From the NCBI GenBank assembly GCA_021802085.1, contig JAKAAZ010000061.1:1-17599 (forward strand): 17,599 nt of DNA, read 5' to 3'. The position numbers were made by a program, and so were the translations under genes. Below, piece after piece: positions 15,751 to 17,599 of the stretch (the stretch's first letter is position 1; each line of letters begins with the position of its first letter). The stretch is from Acidobacteriota bacterium. Lineage in GTDB: Bacteria; Acidobacteriota; Terriglobia; Terriglobales; Acidobacteriaceae. The notes beneath the pieces are model-generated. The model was not told the DNA's origin, searched no databases, and saw nothing but the letters and a program-made list of their open reading frames with translations.

Positions 15751-16137
15751 ATGAAAACCTTATTGTTGAAGTGGCTTGGGCTATTACTGATCACACTTCC
15801 AGTTAGCCTCTACACGGCATTCGTGGCTCAGTGTTTCTGGAATTGGTTTGCGGTTCCTACACTACACGTCTCGAGTGTTTCTTTTCTGGAGATGCTAGGC
15901 CTACTGTGGTTGGTACAGCTCCTGACGTCGCGACCTTCCGGTTCTGATGACAGTCATTGGGGGCTTCTGGCATCTCTCATCGAATTGTGTGTCCCCGCGG
16001 AGAAGCAAAAGGAGTTGGCCGACCTGAGCAGTCCTTTTAGCGTATTTATTGAGGAGTGTTCTGCTGTGTTCGGCCAAGTTGCCGGAAACACCGTGATGTT
16101 AGTTCTTGGATTCGTGCTCCACCTCGTAATTTCCTGA
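15751..16137 (+). CDS. Hypothetical membrane protein, 128 aa
   Basis: No family is assigned. The start ATG 15751 has GGTAGG just upstream; an ATG at 15709 would add 14 polar residues and no better site. Hydrophobic segments are about residues 4-27 (LLKWLGLLLITLPVSLYTAF), 42-60 (VSFLEMLGLLWLVQLLT) and 108-127 (AGNTVMLVLGFVLHLVIS). The motif FWNWFAVPTLH between the first two is a recurring feature of small bacterial membrane proteins. The central polar segment (SRPSGSDDSHWG to KELADLSS) is probably soluble. The gene opens the AT-richer right end of the window, unlike the GC-rich ubiD before it, which suggests separate ancestry. Confidence 0.65.
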   Translation: MKTLLLKWLGLLLITLPVSLYTAFVAQCFWNWFAVPTLHVSSVSFLEMLGLLWLVQLLTSRPSGSDDSHWGLLASLIELCVPAEKQKELADLSSPFSVFIEECSAVFGQVAGNTVMLVLGFVLHLVIS

Positions 16138-16245
16138 GAATCGGATTAGGTCCGGTACACCTAGCATCCCCGCAAAAACTTTCCACGTAAAACACTTCGC
16201 ACTTTCTCTGGGTTGGTCTAGTCTGTGCTGGAGGAGGACAACTTA

Positions 16246-16662
16246 ATGTCGACGCCACAAGAATATGCTCAGCAACGAGCAGCCAAATTTCAAGAGATTT
16301 TGCGACAAAGGGGTTACCCGCTCGCCCGTGTAACACATGATTGGAACCTCGATTCGTTTTATCGCTTTACTGTTGAGCTTCACGATGAAAGGATTCTTCG
16401 TATCGAGTTCGATGCCCAAGATGTCGCGGCCATGGGCACGAGCGACGAAAAGTGGACCTCAAAATTCCGCCACAAGCTTGAAAGCGCCCTTACCCGTAAA
16501 AAACGCACCCGCCTGGATGTCACAGAAATATCCTCCTCCGGAAGATCAGGAGAAGCGTTTTTTCTTGACATCCCCTTTTATAGAAGCCGCTATAGTCAGC
16601 CCCGAGCGGAATGTTTGTGCACAGGGAGAGTGTATGGCGAAATTCCTGAAAGTGAAGATTGA
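16246..16662 (+). CDS. Hypothetical soluble protein, 138 aa
   Basis: The protein is not recognised. The start ATG 16246 lies 8 nt after a strong GAGGAGG; a GTG at 16225 is upstream of that site and less likely. The N-terminal third is predicted helical (STPQEYAQQRAAKFQEILRQ). It is followed by a beta-like stretch (FYRFTVELHDERILRIEFDA), then a basic helix (KFRHKLESALTRKKRTRLDV) and a Cys-containing tail (AECLCTGRVYGEIPESED). No signal peptide or membrane helix is present. Its last 29 bases overlap the next small gene in a different frame. Confidence 0.6.
   Translation: MSTPQEYAQQRAAKFQEILRQRGYPLARVTHDWNLDSFYRFTVELHDERILRIEFDAQDVAAMGTSDEKWTSKFRHKLESALTRKKRTRLDVTEISSSGRSGEAFFLDIPFYRSRYSQPRAECLCTGRVYGEIPESED
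16565..16596 (+). promoter_or_regulatory. Possible internal promoter for the 55-aa gene
   Basis: A perfect TTGACA (16565-16570) and TATAGT (16591-16596) lie inside the end of the preceding gene, 38 bp before the next start codon. The spacer is 20 bp, longer than the usual 16-18, so activity is uncertain. Confidence 0.3.
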
Positions 16663-16801
16663 ATATCAAGAGAAAATCGAAAAGATCGAAGCAACAAGGG
16701 CTGAGGAGAAGGGTGGCCGACTGTATGGATATAACGGATCAGAGAAAGTGGCTGACTTCAAGCTCGATAAGATAGAGAATTGGTGGCTGGCCGAGGAGTG
16801 A
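16634..16801 (+). CDS. Small hypothetical protein, 55 aa
   Basis: The start ATG 16634 follows GGGAGAG by a few bases and lies within the last 29 nt of the upstream gene, in another frame. The protein is highly charged. A first strand MAKFLKVKIEYQEKIEKIEA is followed by a Gly turn (KGGRLYGYNG), then KVADFKLDKIENWWLAEE. Alternating hydrophobic and charged residues suggest a small beta-rich fold ending in a Trp pair. No named family is recognised. The stop lies 4 nt before the next ATG, so translation is probably coupled to the following membrane protein. Confidence 0.6.
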   Translation: MAKFLKVKIEYQEKIEKIEATRAEEKGGRLYGYNGSEKVADFKLDKIENWWLAEE

Positions 16802-16805
16802 CGCC

Positions 16806-17261
16806 ATGTTACACGTGATGCACGCAGGGAAACATTTTGCGGTAACGGTGCTAACTCCTGGAGCATTCGGAATACTGGGAACCGTTGTAGGAGTATCCCT
16901 CGGACACCATCTCTCGCAGAAATCACAACGAGAGCAATGGGTCCGCGACAAGAGGACAGAAGAATTTCGAGAGTTGCAGTCGGCCCTGGCGGACTATTTC
17001 ACAGAAGAAATCGCCGTGGAGAGCCGTGGGAGAACGCGGAACCCCGAAGATCAAAATAAGCTTCTGCAACTAAAGGCAACACTATTTCGCGTGATGCGTA
17101 GTCGCCTTTTCATCGCGCGCGAAATCCAGAGACTTGATGTGGAGGGCCGTTGGCAGGATGCGTTAGAAAATTTCCAGAGAACAGCGGAGGTCGACGTTTT
17201 CGTTGCTGCCTACGATGGAATTGTCCAAATAATTGCTGAGTCTGCGACCCGAGCACCGTAA
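16806..17261 (+). CDS. Hypothetical single-pass membrane protein, 151 aa
   Basis: The start ATG 16806 has GAGGAG, the last codons of the preceding gene, 5 nt upstream. An ATG at 16818 is an alternative. Residues about 12-36 (AVTVLTPGAFGILGTVVGVS) form one transmembrane helix. A basic, helical cytoplasmic region follows (QKSQREQWVRDKRTEEFREL) and continues with helices to the end (LFRVMRSRLFIAREIQRLDV; ENFQRTAEVDVFVAAYDGIV). This layout, one N-terminal helix followed by a charged coil and a helical bundle, is common among uncharacterised membrane-anchored proteins. No enzymatic motif is visible. Confidence 0.65.
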   Translation: MLHVMHAGKHFAVTVLTPGAFGILGTVVGVSLGHHLSQKSQREQWVRDKRTEEFRELQSALADYFTEEIAVESRGRTRNPEDQNKLLQLKATLFRVMRSRLFIAREIQRLDVEGRWQDALENFQRTAEVDVFVAAYDGIVQIIAESATRAP

Positions 17262-17263
17262 GC

Positions 17264-17282
17264 GGGTGGCCGCCGGGCACCC
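17264..17282 (+). promoter_or_regulatory. Short inverted repeat before the antitoxin gene
   Basis: GGGTGGCC and GGGCACCC pair with one mismatch across a 3-nt loop, directly after the preceding stop codon. It has no T-tract. It could be a weak terminator or part of an operator for the downstream DNA-binding antitoxin. Confidence 0.25.
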
Positions 17283-17339
17283 AATTCAAGCCATGATTGT
17301 GGTGCTAGAGTAATCTCAGGGAATACCTTGGAGTACCCG

Positions 17340-17599
17340 ATGCCCACCACTTCCAGTACCAGCGTCAAACTCGACAGCAAGATGAAGCAGCGCGTCCAGC
17401 GGCTTGCCGCGTCCCGTCGCCGGTCGCCTCATTGGGTGCTTCGCGAAGCCGTCGAGCAGTACGTGGAGCGCGAAGAAAAAAGGGAACAGTTCCGCCACGA
17501 CGCGCTGGCCGCCTGGAACCACTATCAGGCGACCGGCCAGCACGTCACCGCCGGGGAAGCCGATAAATGGCTGGCGAAACTTGAAGCGGGGAAGGACGC
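17340..17599 (+). CDS. Ribbon-helix-helix (CopG/ParD-like) antitoxin, 3'-truncated by window edge
   Basis: Eighty-six codons are visible and the frame is still open at the window end. The start ATG 17340 has GGAG 6 nt upstream. The N-terminal strand TSVKLDSKMKQRVQRLA and following helix (SRRRSPHWVLREAVEQYVER) form a ribbon-helix-helix DNA-binding domain. The acidic tail EKREQFRHDALAAWNHYQAT, then GQHVTAGEADKWLAKLEAGK, is typical of the part that wraps a RelE/ParE-type toxin. It is probably the first gene of a type II toxin-antitoxin pair, autorepressed through the short upstream region. The toxin would lie beyond the window. Confidence 0.85.
   Translation, partial: MPTTSSTSVKLDSKMKQRVQRLAASRRRSPHWVLREAVEQYVEREEKREQFRHDALAAWNHYQATGQHVTAGEADKWLAKLEAGKD

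Overview
The window looks like a chromosomal segment of a Gram-negative, high-GC soil bacterium, most probably an acidobacterium. That placement is inference. It rests on a TonB-dependent receptor with an N-terminal carboxypeptidase-regulatory-like domain, a pseudopilin with a long Gly/Ser/Met-rich insert, a UbiD decarboxylase with an extra internal segment, and frequent TTG and GTG starts. No rRNA, tRNA, CRISPR array or insertion sequence was seen.

Layout. Positions 2-2779 (+) hold the C-terminal three quarters of the replicative DNA polymerase III alpha subunit (dnaE), cut by the window start. Facing it on the minus strand is a two-gene RND efflux operon: a lipoprotein-type periplasmic adaptor (6143-7252) followed by an AcrB-type inner-membrane pump (2916-6056). 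No outer-membrane channel or regulator is present. Next on the minus strand is a YhhQ-type queuosine-precursor transporter (7557-8249), divergent from a TonB-dependent outer-membrane receptor (8549-10813, +). A GspG-like pseudopilin with Gly-rich repeats follows (11060-12292, +). It converges on an ErpA/IscA-type Fe-S carrier (12395-12766, -), and a perfect 22-bp inverted repeat lies between them as a probable bidirectional terminator. Then come a small two-helix membrane protein (13061-13330, +), a small Cys-pair protein (13564-13839, +) and a UbiD-family prFMN-dependent decarboxylase (14019-15680, +).

From about 15.7 kb the base composition turns more AT-rich and the genes become unrecognised: a membrane protein (15751-16137), a 138-aa soluble protein (16246-16662), an overlapping 55-aa protein (16634-16801) and a single-pass membrane protein (16806-17261). 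A ribbon-helix-helix (CopG/ParD-like) antitoxin starts at 17340 and runs off the right edge. This right end is the accessory part of the window and may be a small acquired island.

Functional links. The adaptor and pump form one tripartite efflux system needing an outer-membrane factor encoded elsewhere. The last two small island genes are probably translationally coupled. The divergent transporter/receptor pair could serve uptake of one nutrient across both membranes, but the sequence alone does not show this.
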